Origin: an uncultured Muribaculaceae bacterium
Lineage (GTDB): Bacteria > Bacteroidota > Bacteroidia > Bacteroidales > Muribaculaceae
NCBI GenBank assembly: GCA_910576935.1
Contig: CAJTKG010000030.1
Location: forward strand, 1 to 32,536
DNA: 32,536 nucleotides
Direction of reading: 5' to 3'
The position numbers were made by a program, and so were the translations under genes. This document shows positions 15,844 through 24,659 of the stretch, piece after piece (within the stretch, counting starts at the first letter, position 1; each line of letters opens with the position of its first letter). The notes beneath the pieces are model-generated. The model saw only the letters and a program-made list of their open reading frames with translations, was not told where the DNA came from and ran no database searches.

Positions 15844-17724
15844 TCATTGAAACAGTTTGCCTATCTCGTCAAACGAGACTATAGCCATGGTCTTGAGCCC
15901 GTCGGGGGTGAAATCGGGCGATGACGAGGCGAAAAGGTCTGCGACGATTACATCGATCTCTTCGGTAGTCAGATTTGTGCCGTAGCTTATGGCCGCCGAT
16001 TCGGCCATAGACAGGCTGACGGTTTCTATCAGACCGCTTTGCGCGGTACAGCCGGTTTCAGCTATGCGTCTGACAATCTCACCGAGAGTGTCGGCCGGGT
16101 TGGCCTTGTCGAGAGCCGACGGAACGGCATTGATCGACCACACCGAGTCGCCCAGAGGTGCGATATCGAATCCTGCGTCAGCGAGGGTGTCGACGATCGA
16201 TGCCATGATTATATCTTCAGATAGCGATAGCGTCAACGTCTCCGGGAACATCAGATGCTGGCTCGACATTCTGCGTTCGCCAAGCATCGACGTGAAACGA
16301 TCATAAAGTATGCGTATATGAGCGCGACGACGGTCAATGAGCATCAGTCCCGTGCGCGAACGTCTGGCGATATATTTGTCGCCTACAAGTATATATGCCG
16401 GTGAGGCCGACGTGGCGAAACTGTCGGGTATGAGCGTATCATCCGGAACTATACCGGCGACGTTATCGTTGTCGCGGCGCGTAGGGGCTGTGACGGCGAG
16501 CATACCGAGGGCGGCACGAGTTTCGGAGGCTGACGGATTACGACGCGCGAAATTCGATGCCGAAGTCGTATGTCCGAAATCCGAAGAGACGGATGTGCCG
16601 GTGAAAACATTGTCGGTAAACGGATTGTAATTGTCATCGACGGCAATATCAGGCACGCCCGTAGCTTTGGTCGGATCGAAAGCCGGTATGTCCGGTGCGT
16701 CATTGACATCGAAATCGATGGCGCCGGCAGCGTTGCATTTGCCCAGTGATTCCTTTATGGCGGCTGTAAGTATCTGCCATATAGCCTGTTCGTCTTCAAA
16801 CTTGATCTCATGTTTCTGAGGATGTATGTTGACGTCGATGCGGTCGGGATTGACTTCGAGATTGATGAAATAGCAGGGCTGCGAGTCTGATGATATCAAT
16901 TGCTCGTAGCAGCTCATCACAGCTTTGTGGAAATATGGATGCCGCATATTGCGGCCGTTGACAAAGAAAAACTGATGGGCCCCGCGGCGTCTGGCATACT
17001 GCGGCAGACCGACATAACCGCTGATTTTAACAAGGGTAGTCTCTGTGGAAATAGGTATTATCTGTGATTCGATTGCTTTGCCGAAGAGGGCGCCGATGCG
17101 TTGCTTGAAACTTGATTTAAGCATTTGGTGCATCGTCACGTCGTTGTGTATCAGTGTGAAATCAATATCGCAGTTGACCAAAGCGAGACGCTCGAATTCG
17201 TGAACTATATGACTCAGCTCTACTGAATCCTTTTTTAGAAACTTCCTGCGCGCGGGTATGAAAGCAAATAAATTCTTGACCATCATGTTGCTGCCCGCTA
17301 TCGTGGCTTCAGGTTCCTGGCTCTCTATTTTCGAGCCGGCAATGACAAGGCGTGTGCCTATGGTGTCGCCACGTCTCATTGTGCGCAGGTCGATATGCGC
17401 TACGGCGGCTATCGAAGCGAGCGCCTCGCCGCGAAATCCCATCGTGTGGAGATTGTAAATGTCTGCAGCTTCGGCGATTTTGCTTGTCGCATGGCGTTCA
17501 AAAGCCATACGGGCGTCGGTCGGCGTCATGCCGCACCCGTTGTCGACGACCTGAATCAGAGTGCGACCCGCATCTTTGACGATGATGGATATTTGTGTCG
17601 CACCGGCGTCGACAGAGTTTTCGACGAGTTCTTTTATTACAGAGGCGGGGCGCTGTATCACCTCGCCGGCTGCTATCTGGTTGGCGACCGAGTCGGGCAG
17701 GAGTTTTATTATGTCCGAATTCAT
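15844..17724 (-). CDS. mutL: DNA mismatch repair protein MutL
   Basis: MutL couples mismatch recognition by MutS to strand removal. The 626 residues begin with the GHKL ATPase: NQIAAGEVIQRPASVIKELVEN (15-36, catalytic Glu), DAGAT, VVDNGCGM, RHATSKI and GFRGEALASIAAV, all intact. The MutL transducer fold follows, with FFVNGR and VNPDRIDVNIHPQKHEIKF, then an acidic/Asn-rich linker and the dimerisation domain (about 440-626). Where endonuclease-type MutLs carry DQHAxxExxxxE, this one has DRRRAHIR (464-471), and the C-terminal CPHGRP-type motif is replaced by PDFTPDGLK. So nicking activity of the usual kind is doubtful. It starts 3 bp after the lipoprotein gene. Confidence 0.96.
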   Translation of the reverse strand: MNSDIIKLLPDSVANQIAAGEVIQRPASVIKELVENSVDAGATQISIIVKDAGRTLIQVVDNGCGMTPTDARMAFERHATSKIAEAADIYNLHTMGFRGEALASIAAVAHIDLRTMRRGDTIGTRLVIAGSKIESQEPEATIAGSNMMVKNLFAFIPARRKFLKKDSVELSHIVHEFERLALVNCDIDFTLIHNDVTMHQMLKSSFKQRIGALFGKAIESQIIPISTETTLVKISGYVGLPQYARRRGAHQFFFVNGRNMRHPYFHKAVMSCYEQLISSDSQPCYFINLEVNPDRIDVNIHPQKHEIKFEDEQAIWQILTAAIKESLGKCNAAGAIDFDVNDAPDIPAFDPTKATGVPDIAVDDNYNPFTDNVFTGTSVSSDFGHTTSASNFARRNPSASETRAALGMLAVTAPTRRDNDNVAGIVPDDTLIPDSFATSASPAYILVGDKYIARRSRTGLMLIDRRRAHIRILYDRFTSMLGERRMSSQHLMFPETLTLSLSEDIIMASIVDTLADAGFDIAPLGDSVWSINAVPSALDKANPADTLGEIVRRIAETGCTAQSGLIETVSLSMAESAAISYGTNLTTEEIDVIVADLFASSSPDFTPDGLKTMAIVSFDEIGKLFQ

Positions 17725-17727
17725 AGA

Positions 17728-18291
17728 TTATCTTATATCATAGCTGACAGCTTCGAGATAATAAAATGAGATGTAGGCTTTGCCGGATTTCTCGATGTTC
17801 TCTGTTATGCGGCGGCGGTAGTCAGCCATGCGGGCCGCAAAACCGTCTATCGAGTCCTGTCCCTGGGCTTTTGCGTCAGTGGCGCAATTGTGACCATTGT
17901 TGTTTTCGGCATATTTTTGTTCCATCTCGACGATGGCAGCTTCGTCAATGCGGTTTTCGGCCACGACACCTTTGACGACGAGCGTCTTGCCTACACAGTC
18001 CGGCGAGAATGCTCCGCCGGCTTCGGCTGTGGCTTCACAGCGCAACACGAGCGTTGTGTCGGCGCCTTCGATAAAGGCCTTTTTGCCGCCGTGACTGCAG
18101 AGATGTGTGCATAGACCTTCTACAACAGCAGTGTCGCCAACGATAGTGTCGGCTTCGGCGAAGAAATTGTCGACCGTGAGTGTGTCGATGTCATTGGCCG
18201 CTACATTGTCTGCTGCGTTTGACTTGCATGATGAGAGGTTCAGTATCAGGGCGGTGACAGCACCTAAAATCAAGAAAAAGTTTGTTTTCAT
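17728..18291 (-). CDS. Cys/His-rich lipoprotein with an OB-like domain
   Basis: The 187-residue product has a type II signal peptide with lipobox LSSC (Cys22). The mature protein has a beta-rich segment (about 45-122) resembling a small OB fold, built around GLCTHLCSHGGKKAF (59-73), with two Cys and two His spaced like metal ligands. Further Cys lie at 85, 99 and 136, and the tail is helical and charged. I recognise similar lipoproteins in Bacteroidales but no defined function; metal or redox-cofactor binding is inference. It is the first gene of a minus-strand unit with mutL (3 bp gap) and the DUF6377 regulator. Confidence 0.8.
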   Translation of the reverse strand: MKTNFFLILGAVTALILNLSSCKSNAADNVAANDIDTLTVDNFFAEADTIVGDTAVVEGLCTHLCSHGGKKAFIEGADTTLVLRCEATAEAGGAFSPDCVGKTLVVKGVVAENRIDEAAIVEMEQKYAENNNGHNCATDAKAQGQDSIDGFAARMADYRRRITENIEKSGKAYISFYYLEAVSYDIR

Positions 18292-18324
18292 ATCGTAATC
18301 CTTAGTAGTGTTTTTATTGAATCA

Positions 18325-18332
18325 CAAAATTA
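18325..18332 (-). promoter_or_regulatory. -7 box for the lipoprotein-mutL-DUF6377 unit
   Basis: On the minus strand these bases read TAATTTTG, a perfect TAnnTTTG, about 34 nt upstream of the ATG at 18291. The -33 element is weak. Bases 18333-18488 of the divergent spacer hold nothing else I recognise. Confidence 0.5.
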
Positions 18333-18489
18333 GCAAAAATAATCGATTATCGCCATAGACGGTATTATGAGGCTTTACAATTATTTCATTTAACTTGTAG
18401 AGCATACCCCTGAAATGGTAAAATGAGCCAATAATGTTCGTCTTTTGAATATAAAATGCTTGCACAGACTGCTTATTTCGTGAAAAAAG

Positions 18490-18520
18490 TTTCGTAAAAT
18501 GAAAAATATGTGTATTTTTG
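18490..18520 (+). promoter_or_regulatory. Promoter of the three-gene DUF4493 lipoprotein operon
   Basis: TTTC (18490-18493) and TATTTTTG (18513-18520) are separated by 19 nt. The predicted leader is about 90 nt and A-rich up to the ATG at 18615. Its TTTC -33 variant is the same as at the promoter at 248-279. Confidence 0.65.
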
Positions 18521-18614
18521 TGATTTAAATGCAGAGATTTTTAATAAAGACACAGGAAACACTCATAAACCGATCGAAACATAAAACCATAAACTATTTA
18601 TAAGTAATTATCAC

Positions 18615-21071
18615 ATGAAAAAGAAAATTTTGGCAGCGGGCTTTACAAGTCTGGCGTGTGTGGTGATGCTCTGCGGATGTGGTGACGATTTCACCCCGGG
18701 AGGATCGCGAAACACAGGCTCGATAATGCCGTTGCTTGATCTTGACGCCAAACCTGTCTCATCTCTGAGCGAGTCGCGTTCGGGCGAGGCAGTCACGGCT
18801 GATGATCTTAAGGTCAGACTCAGCTCGGCTGACGGCACTTATTCGAATGAATGGACGAGTGTCGCCGAATTTCCAACCGACCGGCAGTTTAAAGTCGGCG
18901 ATTATCATTTCGAAGCCTATTACGGTAACATCGAAGAAGAAGGTTTTGAAAAACCTTACTATTACGGAGATCAGAATATAAAGGTTACAGACGGCGGTAC
19001 GACAAAGGTATCGGTGACAGCCGCTTTGGCAAACTCTATGGTCAGCGTCACCTATACCGAAGCCTTTACAAAATATATGACGGCTTATAGCGCCGAGCTT
19101 CACAGTGACGGTGGTGCTTATATATATTATGGCGCCGACGAGACCCGTCCGGCATATCTCAGATCCGGTAATGTATCGGTCAACGTTACCGTCACCAAGC
19201 CAAATGGCAAATCAGCTACGCTTCAGGCTGCAAAATTTACAGCTAAAGCGCGCTATCACCACCATGTCACTGTCGATCTCAACAACGGCGAGGTGGGCGA
19301 TGTTGTCATGATTATCTCCTTTGACGACAACACTGACCGGCAGCCTGTCGAGATCGATCTCAGCGACGAGGTGTTCAACGCGCCCGCTCCCGAAGTGACA
19401 ACCGAAGGTTTCAACGGCGATGAAGGTTTGACATTTGCACCGGGCATGTCGCCCGATGGCAATGTAGCGCTTTCTGTCATTGCCCGTGGAGGCATAGCAT
19501 CGATGAAGATGACGACAAAATCGGCCACACTTGTTTCTCAGGGCTGGCCCGAGGAGGTCGATCTTGCCGCTGCTCCCGAAAATCTGCGTTCACGCATGGA
19601 GGCCCTCGGCATCGTCGCCAAAGGTCTGTGGAAGAATCCCGATCAGATGGCTGTCGTCAATCTCAATAAAGTTCTCGCCAATATGAACTATGTCGACGGC
19701 GGCGATAACACGAGCACATTCACATTTGTCGTCACAGACAGATATAACAAAACGTCAGAGCCTGTCACCCTGACGGTCAATGTCGAGCCGCTCGAACTTT
19801 CGGTCTCCAACGCCGGAATCCTCTATACCGGAGCAAACGAGCTCGAATTCGACCTCGGCTATAACGGTGCCGACCTCGAGAAACAGGTTTCTGTCGAGAT
19901 CAAGAATGAACGTGGCACATGGTCAAAAACTCCGATACTCTCGTCAGAACCTATCGTGCGCAGCGGTGAAAAATACCGCGTCAAGGTTAGTGTGCCGGCA
20001 GGTGACGAGGCTGTCGAACTGCGTGCCAAGTGTGGCAAGCTCGAGACTCCGTCGCTCATTGTCGAGCGCCGGGAGGTCGACTATACAGTCTCGGCCGCCG
20101 ACGAAAATGTCTTTGCCGCATATGCCTATGTTACGCTCGATGGAGCTGACGTAGCCGGCGCGTCCATGATGGTTTCGACCGACGGCGTTAAATATGCTGC
20201 CGCACAATCCGAGGTGGTAAACGGTCTTGTTAAAGTCACCGGCCTTACTCCGGCGACACACTATTATGTGCGCGCCGCTATCAACGGCACACAGTGCAAA
20301 CCGTGTGAATTTACAACAGAGACATCGATTCAGTTGCCTGACGGAGATCTTGAGACCTGGTATCGTGTAAGCGGTAAATCAAAGAATTGGTGGATTGATT
20401 ATCCCGGCGCTGACGAGAATGCCGTCTGGGGCACAATGAATCTCCTGACAACCTCTCAGGGCGGTTCGTCCGGAGCTCCGGGCGCGGCTTACTCGGCATT
20501 CTCGGGCACAAGACCCGTCGACAATGCCCACAATGGCAAAGGCGCCGTGATCTCAACAGTAGGCTGGGGCGACGGCAACACGGCTTGGCGCGACAAAATA
20601 GCGGATGGTACGATATTTGGAGTCCCTAATGGCGGTAAATGCGAGCATCTGACAGTAGGCGAGCTTTATCTTGGCAAATATAACCCGCAGACAGAGCAAC
20701 CCGACTATACAGGCATAGACTTTGCCTCGCGTCCGTCAGCCATGACTTTTTATTATAAATATACTGTAAGAAATCAGGCAGACTGGGGTGTGGCCGAAAT
20801 CCGGATCTTCGCCGCCGACGGCACTGAGATAGCCTCAGGGGCAAAACAGCTTGGCGCTGTCAATGAATATACACCGGTCAGCATAGACCTCACCTATGCT
20901 CCCGCTGCGAAGAAAGCGGCAACCGTTAAAGTTATGTTCAAATCATCGGGTAATCCGGCCTGTCAGTCGATCAACAATGACAATCTCAGCTCGCCGCCAA
21001 GCTCGAATCTCAGCGACGGCCGCTACACTGGCTCTGAGCTTTATATCGACGACATTGTGTTAAACTATTGA
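18615..21071 (+). CDS. DUF4493/PCMD lipoprotein, paralogue 1 (818 aa)
   Basis: The signal peptide ends in LCGC (Cys22), followed by GDDF, an acidic start typical of surface-exported Bacteroidota lipoproteins. Domains in order: DUF4493 (about 31-255), an Ig-like domain shared with both neighbours (about 258-392), an additional beta domain (393-485), a fibronectin-III-like module (486-570, ending GLTPATHYYVRAAINGTQCKPCEFTTE) and a C-terminal PCMD-type beta-sandwich (573-818, starting LPDGDLETWY, ending SELYIDDIVLNY), a fold suspected of carbohydrate binding. No catalytic motif is visible. It is first in an operon with two paralogues (13 and 2 bp gaps). A surface adhesin, glycan-binding or fimbria-like role is inference. 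Confidence 0.85.
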   Translation: MKKKILAAGFTSLACVVMLCGCGDDFTPGGSRNTGSIMPLLDLDAKPVSSLSESRSGEAVTADDLKVRLSSADGTYSNEWTSVAEFPTDRQFKVGDYHFEAYYGNIEEEGFEKPYYYGDQNIKVTDGGTTKVSVTAALANSMVSVTYTEAFTKYMTAYSAELHSDGGAYIYYGADETRPAYLRSGNVSVNVTVTKPNGKSATLQAAKFTAKARYHHHVTVDLNNGEVGDVVMIISFDDNTDRQPVEIDLSDEVFNAPAPEVTTEGFNGDEGLTFAPGMSPDGNVALSVIARGGIASMKMTTKSATLVSQGWPEEVDLAAAPENLRSRMEALGIVAKGLWKNPDQMAVVNLNKVLANMNYVDGGDNTSTFTFVVTDRYNKTSEPVTLTVNVEPLELSVSNAGILYTGANELEFDLGYNGADLEKQVSVEIKNERGTWSKTPILSSEPIVRSGEKYRVKVSVPAGDEAVELRAKCGKLETPSLIVERREVDYTVSAADENVFAAYAYVTLDGADVAGASMMVSTDGVKYAAAQSEVVNGLVKVTGLTPATHYYVRAAINGTQCKPCEFTTETSIQLPDGDLETWYRVSGKSKNWWIDYPGADENAVWGTMNLLTTSQGGSSGAPGAAYSAFSGTRPVDNAHNGKGAVISTVGWGDGNTAWRDKIADGTIFGVPNGGKCEHLTVGELYLGKYNPQTEQPDYTGIDFASRPSAMTFYYKYTVRNQADWGVAEIRIFAADGTEIASGAKQLGAVNEYTPVSIDLTYAPAAKKAATVKVMFKSSGNPACQSINNDNLSSPPSSNLSDGRYTGSELYIDDIVLNY

Positions 21072-21084
21072 TAACAAGAAATTC

Positions 21085-22341
21085 ATGAAAACCAAGATAA
21101 CAACAATATTAAGCGTGATGGCGTTGTCGCTCGGTCTATGGTCGTGCAGCGACTCATGGGAGCCGAATGCCGACAAATCCGGCAGCGTGGCGCTGGCCGG
21201 AATGGAGGTGGAGGTTGACAACGCCGAGAAAGTCGTCAGCCGTGCCGCTGTCGACAAAAATGACTTTCTGGTCAGGATATATGATGACAAAGAGACACTC
21301 GTCGGCAATTGGGTCTATGGCAATATGCCCGAGATCGTGACTCTCAAAGTCGGTGACTACCGCGTTGATGTCATGTCGCATGAAGTGAAGAAATCAGAGT
21401 GGGACGCACCCTATTTTCTTGGCAGCAAGACATTCAGTGTCGCAGATTCCAAAATCACCGAAATCGGCACGATTGTTTGTAAATTCTCATCGCTGAAGGT
21501 TTCTGTCAGGTTTGACGAGCAGTTGCGCAAGGTTCTCGGCGACGATGTCACGGTTACAGTCAAAGCCAATGATTCAGGTGCTCTCATCTTTACGCCCGAT
21601 GAGACACGCTCGGGCTATTTCGAGGTCGTTAAAGGAAGCGCCACCTTGACATTGGCTTTTGCCGGTACTGTAAAAGGCAATTACGAGGAAATCATAAACG
21701 CTTACACAGACATAGAGCCGGGACAGCACCGCATTGTCACTTACTCACTCAGAGGCCCAGGCGGCGATGTCCCCGATGAAAGCGGCACTGTCGACCCGAA
21801 TGAAGGCATTGACATTGATGTCTCCTATACCGACGAGAACCTCAACGGCAATGTCGACGACGAGGAAGAAAACCTTGACCCGAGCGATCGTCCCGGTCAG
21901 GAAGAAGACCCCGACGATCCTAATCCTCCCACACCGCCTGTCACTGACGAAGGTGCGATTGATATAACCTCTGACGCTCTCAGCTTCGACGAACCCAACG
22001 GCCTTGACAAAGGCGACCTCGCCATTGTCAATATCACGGCTGAGAAAGGCATAAGCCATCTTAATGTCGAGATCACTACTGATAACGATAATTTCAGGCA
22101 GGCGGTTTCTGAGATGCTGCCCCTCGAGTTTGACCTTGCCGAGCCCGGCGATCAAAAAGCCGCTTTTGAAGGCCTCGGCTTCCCCACAGGTGACAATGTC
22201 ATCGGCAAGACGGAGTTAATCTTCGATATACGTCAGTTCATACCGTTGCTCGACTCGTTCTCGGGTTTACACAGTTTCAAGCTCACTGTCACTGACAGCA
22301 ATGGTAAACAATTAAGCAAAACCCTCACATTCAAGTCGTAA
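21085..22341 (+). CDS. DUF4493 lipoprotein, paralogue 2, short form with acidic linker (418 aa)
   Basis: The lipobox is LWSC with Cys21 followed by SDSWE. DUF4493 occupies about 31-222 and keeps the family pattern (GDYRVDV, PYFLGSKTF, VKANDSGALIF, DETRSGYF). Next is a very acidic, proline-rich linker (about 224-290) containing DENLNGNVDDEE, which resembles a calcium-binding loop. The chain then ends with the same Ig-like domain as its neighbours (about 291-418, ending LTVTDSNGKQLSKTLTF). Unlike the flanking paralogues it has no Fn3-like or PCMD module. The stop is in place and the next gene starts 2 bp later, so this looks like a designed short form rather than a truncation. Function unknown. 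Confidence 0.83.
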   Translation: MKTKITTILSVMALSLGLWSCSDSWEPNADKSGSVALAGMEVEVDNAEKVVSRAAVDKNDFLVRIYDDKETLVGNWVYGNMPEIVTLKVGDYRVDVMSHEVKKSEWDAPYFLGSKTFSVADSKITEIGTIVCKFSSLKVSVRFDEQLRKVLGDDVTVTVKANDSGALIFTPDETRSGYFEVVKGSATLTLAFAGTVKGNYEEIINAYTDIEPGQHRIVTYSLRGPGGDVPDESGTVDPNEGIDIDVSYTDENLNGNVDDEEENLDPSDRPGQEEDPDDPNPPTPPVTDEGAIDITSDALSFDEPNGLDKGDLAIVNITAEKGISHLNVEITTDNDNFRQAVSEMLPLEFDLAEPGDQKAAFEGLGFPTGDNVIGKTELIFDIRQFIPLLDSFSGLHSFKLTVTDSNGKQLSKTLTFKS

Positions 22342-22343
22342 AA

Positions 22344-24524
22344 ATGAAAGCAATAATAAAATCGCTGACGTTCGGTATGATTGCCGCAGCAGCAATGAGC
22401 GGCTGTAACGACTATTCAGCGCTCGATAATACCGGTGAGGGCTTGCTCAAGGTCACAGCCGCTATCAATACAGATGTCGAGGTGAAATCGCGCGCGACTC
22501 TCGCCGACGAGCTCTCCGGCAGCACGATGCTTTGGATTTCAAACAGCAAAGGCCTTGTGCGTCGTTACGACGGTCTCGACAACATACCGTCAGAGGGTAT
22601 CGCCCTCTATTCGGGCCATTATGTGGCCGAGGCTTGGGCCGGTGACTCTGTGCCCGCGTCATTCGACGACCGCTGGTTCAAAGGTCGTGAACCTTTTGAC
22701 ATCAAAGCCGGGCAGACAACCGAAGTGAATATCGTCTGCAAGATCGCAAATACGGTAGTCTCTGTCTCCTATGACGAGAATATCGACGAGTTGCTCAGTG
22801 ACTACACCATGACGGTCGGCCATAAAGGCGGCAGCCTTACATTCGAAGGCCGCGACACCCGCAAAGGCTACTACATGATGTCGTCGAAATCAAAAGATCT
22901 TACCTATACTCTCGAAGGCAAGCTTTCGACAGGCGAGACATATACCATAAGCAAAGAAATCACTGCGGCAAAACCTGCAACCGAATATAAACTTCATGTC
23001 AAATACAATCAGGACGCAGTCGAGATCGGTGGTGCATGGTTTGAGATCGAAATCGACGAGACCGAGATCGAGATCAGTGAAAATGTTGTCATCACGGCTG
23101 CTCCCGAGATTACAGGTTATAACTTCGATATCACCCGACCGGTATCGGCCGAGGCCGGTGCTGTCGGTCGCCGCTCGGTCATTGTCAAGAGCATTGGTCA
23201 ACTCAAGAGTGTCATCCTCGACAATGACCGGTTTGCCGAACTGCTGTCAATATCAGGTAACGACTTCGACCTCATGGCGATGAGCGATGAGGTAATCCGA
23301 TCTGTCAATGCCGGCGGCATCAACTGGACATATACATACGATGCCGAGGCAGACAACTCGATGCTCAAAATCAATTTTGAAGAAGCATTCACAAACTCCT
23401 TGAACAATGGCGAACATGTCATAAATATCGAGGCAAAAGACGCTAAAGATAAAGTGGCCCGCGCGGCTCTAACCCTGTCGCTCGGCGCAGATCCTCTGCG
23501 CACAGACGCTCCTTCGGTGTCAGACTGCTGGACAAAAACAGCCACACTGAGCGCCACAATTCTTGCCGGCGGCGAAAACTACGGTTTCAGCTACCGCAAA
23601 GCCGGCGAGAGCGAATGGCTTTCAGCTCCCGTCGAAGTCAACGGCGATAAGCTCGTTGCAAATCTCAGTGCTCTCGAAGCAGCCACACAATATGAATATA
23701 AATTCTTCTGCGACGAATTCGAAGGCGAGACGATGTCCTTTACGACAGGCGCAATCCTTTCATTGCCCAATGCCGGTTTCGAAAGCTATCAGCAGATTGA
23801 AAGTACGAAGGCAAACGGCAAGACCGTGTGGGACTTCAACGACGGCGCGCTTTATTGGGACTGCGGTAACCACGGCTCGACGACGATGCAGGGCAAGCAG
23901 GTGACAGAGCCTGATACCGAAGTCAGACATTCGGGCAATGCTTCTGTAAGATTGAAATCCGACTTTGTCGGTCTCGGTGGCATCGTAGGCAAATTTGCCG
24001 CAGGCAATCTATTTGTCGGCGAATATCTGAAGACCGACGGCACCGACGGCATCCTCGGCTGGGGACGTCGGCTTGCCGCCCGTCCGACAGCTCTAAGAGG
24101 CTACGCGAAATATGTCTCTGCCCCCGTGGCTGCCAAGGAAGCCAAAACAGCTTCTGACGAGGGCCTTGACGTAAAAGAGGGTGATATGGATAAAGGCATA
24201 ATATATATCGCCTTGCTTGACGGCACTACGGTTACCGACGAACAGACATCGGCGACATATCCCGTGATCGTCAAGACCAAGAAAGCCGTACGCAGTCTCT
24301 TTAAAAAAGACGCGCCTAATATCATTGCTTATGGCGAGATCATCTTTGACAAAGACGACGCAGACTTCCGTGAATTTAACGTAAAACTTGAATATCGACG
24401 CACAGATGTCATACCGGACAATATCATGATAACATGCTCGGCAAGCATCAACGGCGACTACTTTGTCGGCGGACGCGGTGCCACTCTGTGGCTCGACGAC
24501 CTCGAACTCGTCTACGACAAGTGA
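22344..24524 (+). CDS. DUF4493/PCMD lipoprotein, paralogue 3 (726 aa)
   Basis: The signal peptide ends in MSGC (Cys21), followed by NDYSALD. DUF4493 (about 30-245) shows the shared pattern (SGHYVAEAWAGDS, GGSLTFEGRDTRKGYYMM). Then come the shared Ig-like domain (about 250-385), an Fn3-like module (about 390-470, ending ATQYEYKFFCDEFEGETMSFTTG) and a PCMD-type C-terminal domain (about 475-726, starting LPNAGFESYQQI and ending LWLDDLELVYDK). Compared with paralogue 1 it lacks the extra middle beta domain. It starts 2 bp after paralogue 2, so translation is probably coupled, and a perfect terminator follows. The gene trio probably arose by local duplication. Confidence 0.85.
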   Translation: MKAIIKSLTFGMIAAAAMSGCNDYSALDNTGEGLLKVTAAINTDVEVKSRATLADELSGSTMLWISNSKGLVRRYDGLDNIPSEGIALYSGHYVAEAWAGDSVPASFDDRWFKGREPFDIKAGQTTEVNIVCKIANTVVSVSYDENIDELLSDYTMTVGHKGGSLTFEGRDTRKGYYMMSSKSKDLTYTLEGKLSTGETYTISKEITAAKPATEYKLHVKYNQDAVEIGGAWFEIEIDETEIEISENVVITAAPEITGYNFDITRPVSAEAGAVGRRSVIVKSIGQLKSVILDNDRFAELLSISGNDFDLMAMSDEVIRSVNAGGINWTYTYDAEADNSMLKINFEEAFTNSLNNGEHVINIEAKDAKDKVARAALTLSLGADPLRTDAPSVSDCWTKTATLSATILAGGENYGFSYRKAGESEWLSAPVEVNGDKLVANLSALEAATQYEYKFFCDEFEGETMSFTTGAILSLPNAGFESYQQIESTKANGKTVWDFNDGALYWDCGNHGSTTMQGKQVTEPDTEVRHSGNASVRLKSDFVGLGGIVGKFAAGNLFVGEYLKTDGTDGILGWGRRLAARPTALRGYAKYVSAPVAAKEAKTASDEGLDVKEGDMDKGIIYIALLDGTTVTDEQTSATYPVIVKTKKAVRSLFKKDAPNIIAYGEIIFDKDDADFREFNVKLEYRRTDVIPDNIMITCSASINGDYFVGGRGATLWLDDLELVYDK

Positions 24525-24555
24525 TTATAGTCTATAGTCAATAATATTGTAACAT

Positions 24556-24592
24556 GACTCAGCTGACCGATGATGTCAGCTGAGTCTTTTTT
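24556..24592 (+). terminator. Strong intrinsic terminator of the DUF4493 operon
   Basis: A perfect 12-bp stem (24556-24567 with 24575-24586) with a 7-nt loop is followed by six T residues. It ends the three-lipoprotein transcript. Confidence 0.95.
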
Positions 24593-24627
24593 ATACTGCG
24601 ACATCCCCGTTTTTCGCGAAATCTGCT

Positions 24628-24635
24628 TATCTTTG
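24628..24635 (+). promoter_or_regulatory. -7 box of the LptF/G-ribBA transcript
   Basis: TATCTTTG matches TAnnTTTG and lies 24 nt before the ATG at 24660. No good -33 TTTG is visible at the right distance. Confidence 0.55.
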
Positions 24636-24659
24636 CATAAAAATTAATGCGCATAATTG

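Noticed and set aside
22344..24524. Reading the middle DUF4493 gene as a frameshifted front half of the third gene
   Set aside because: The third gene has its own complete signal peptide, lipobox and DUF4493 domain, so they are separate paralogues.
24525..24545. Short tandem repeat of ATAGTC after the DUF4493 operon
   Set aside because: Two copies of six bases are expected by chance; it is not a repeat array.
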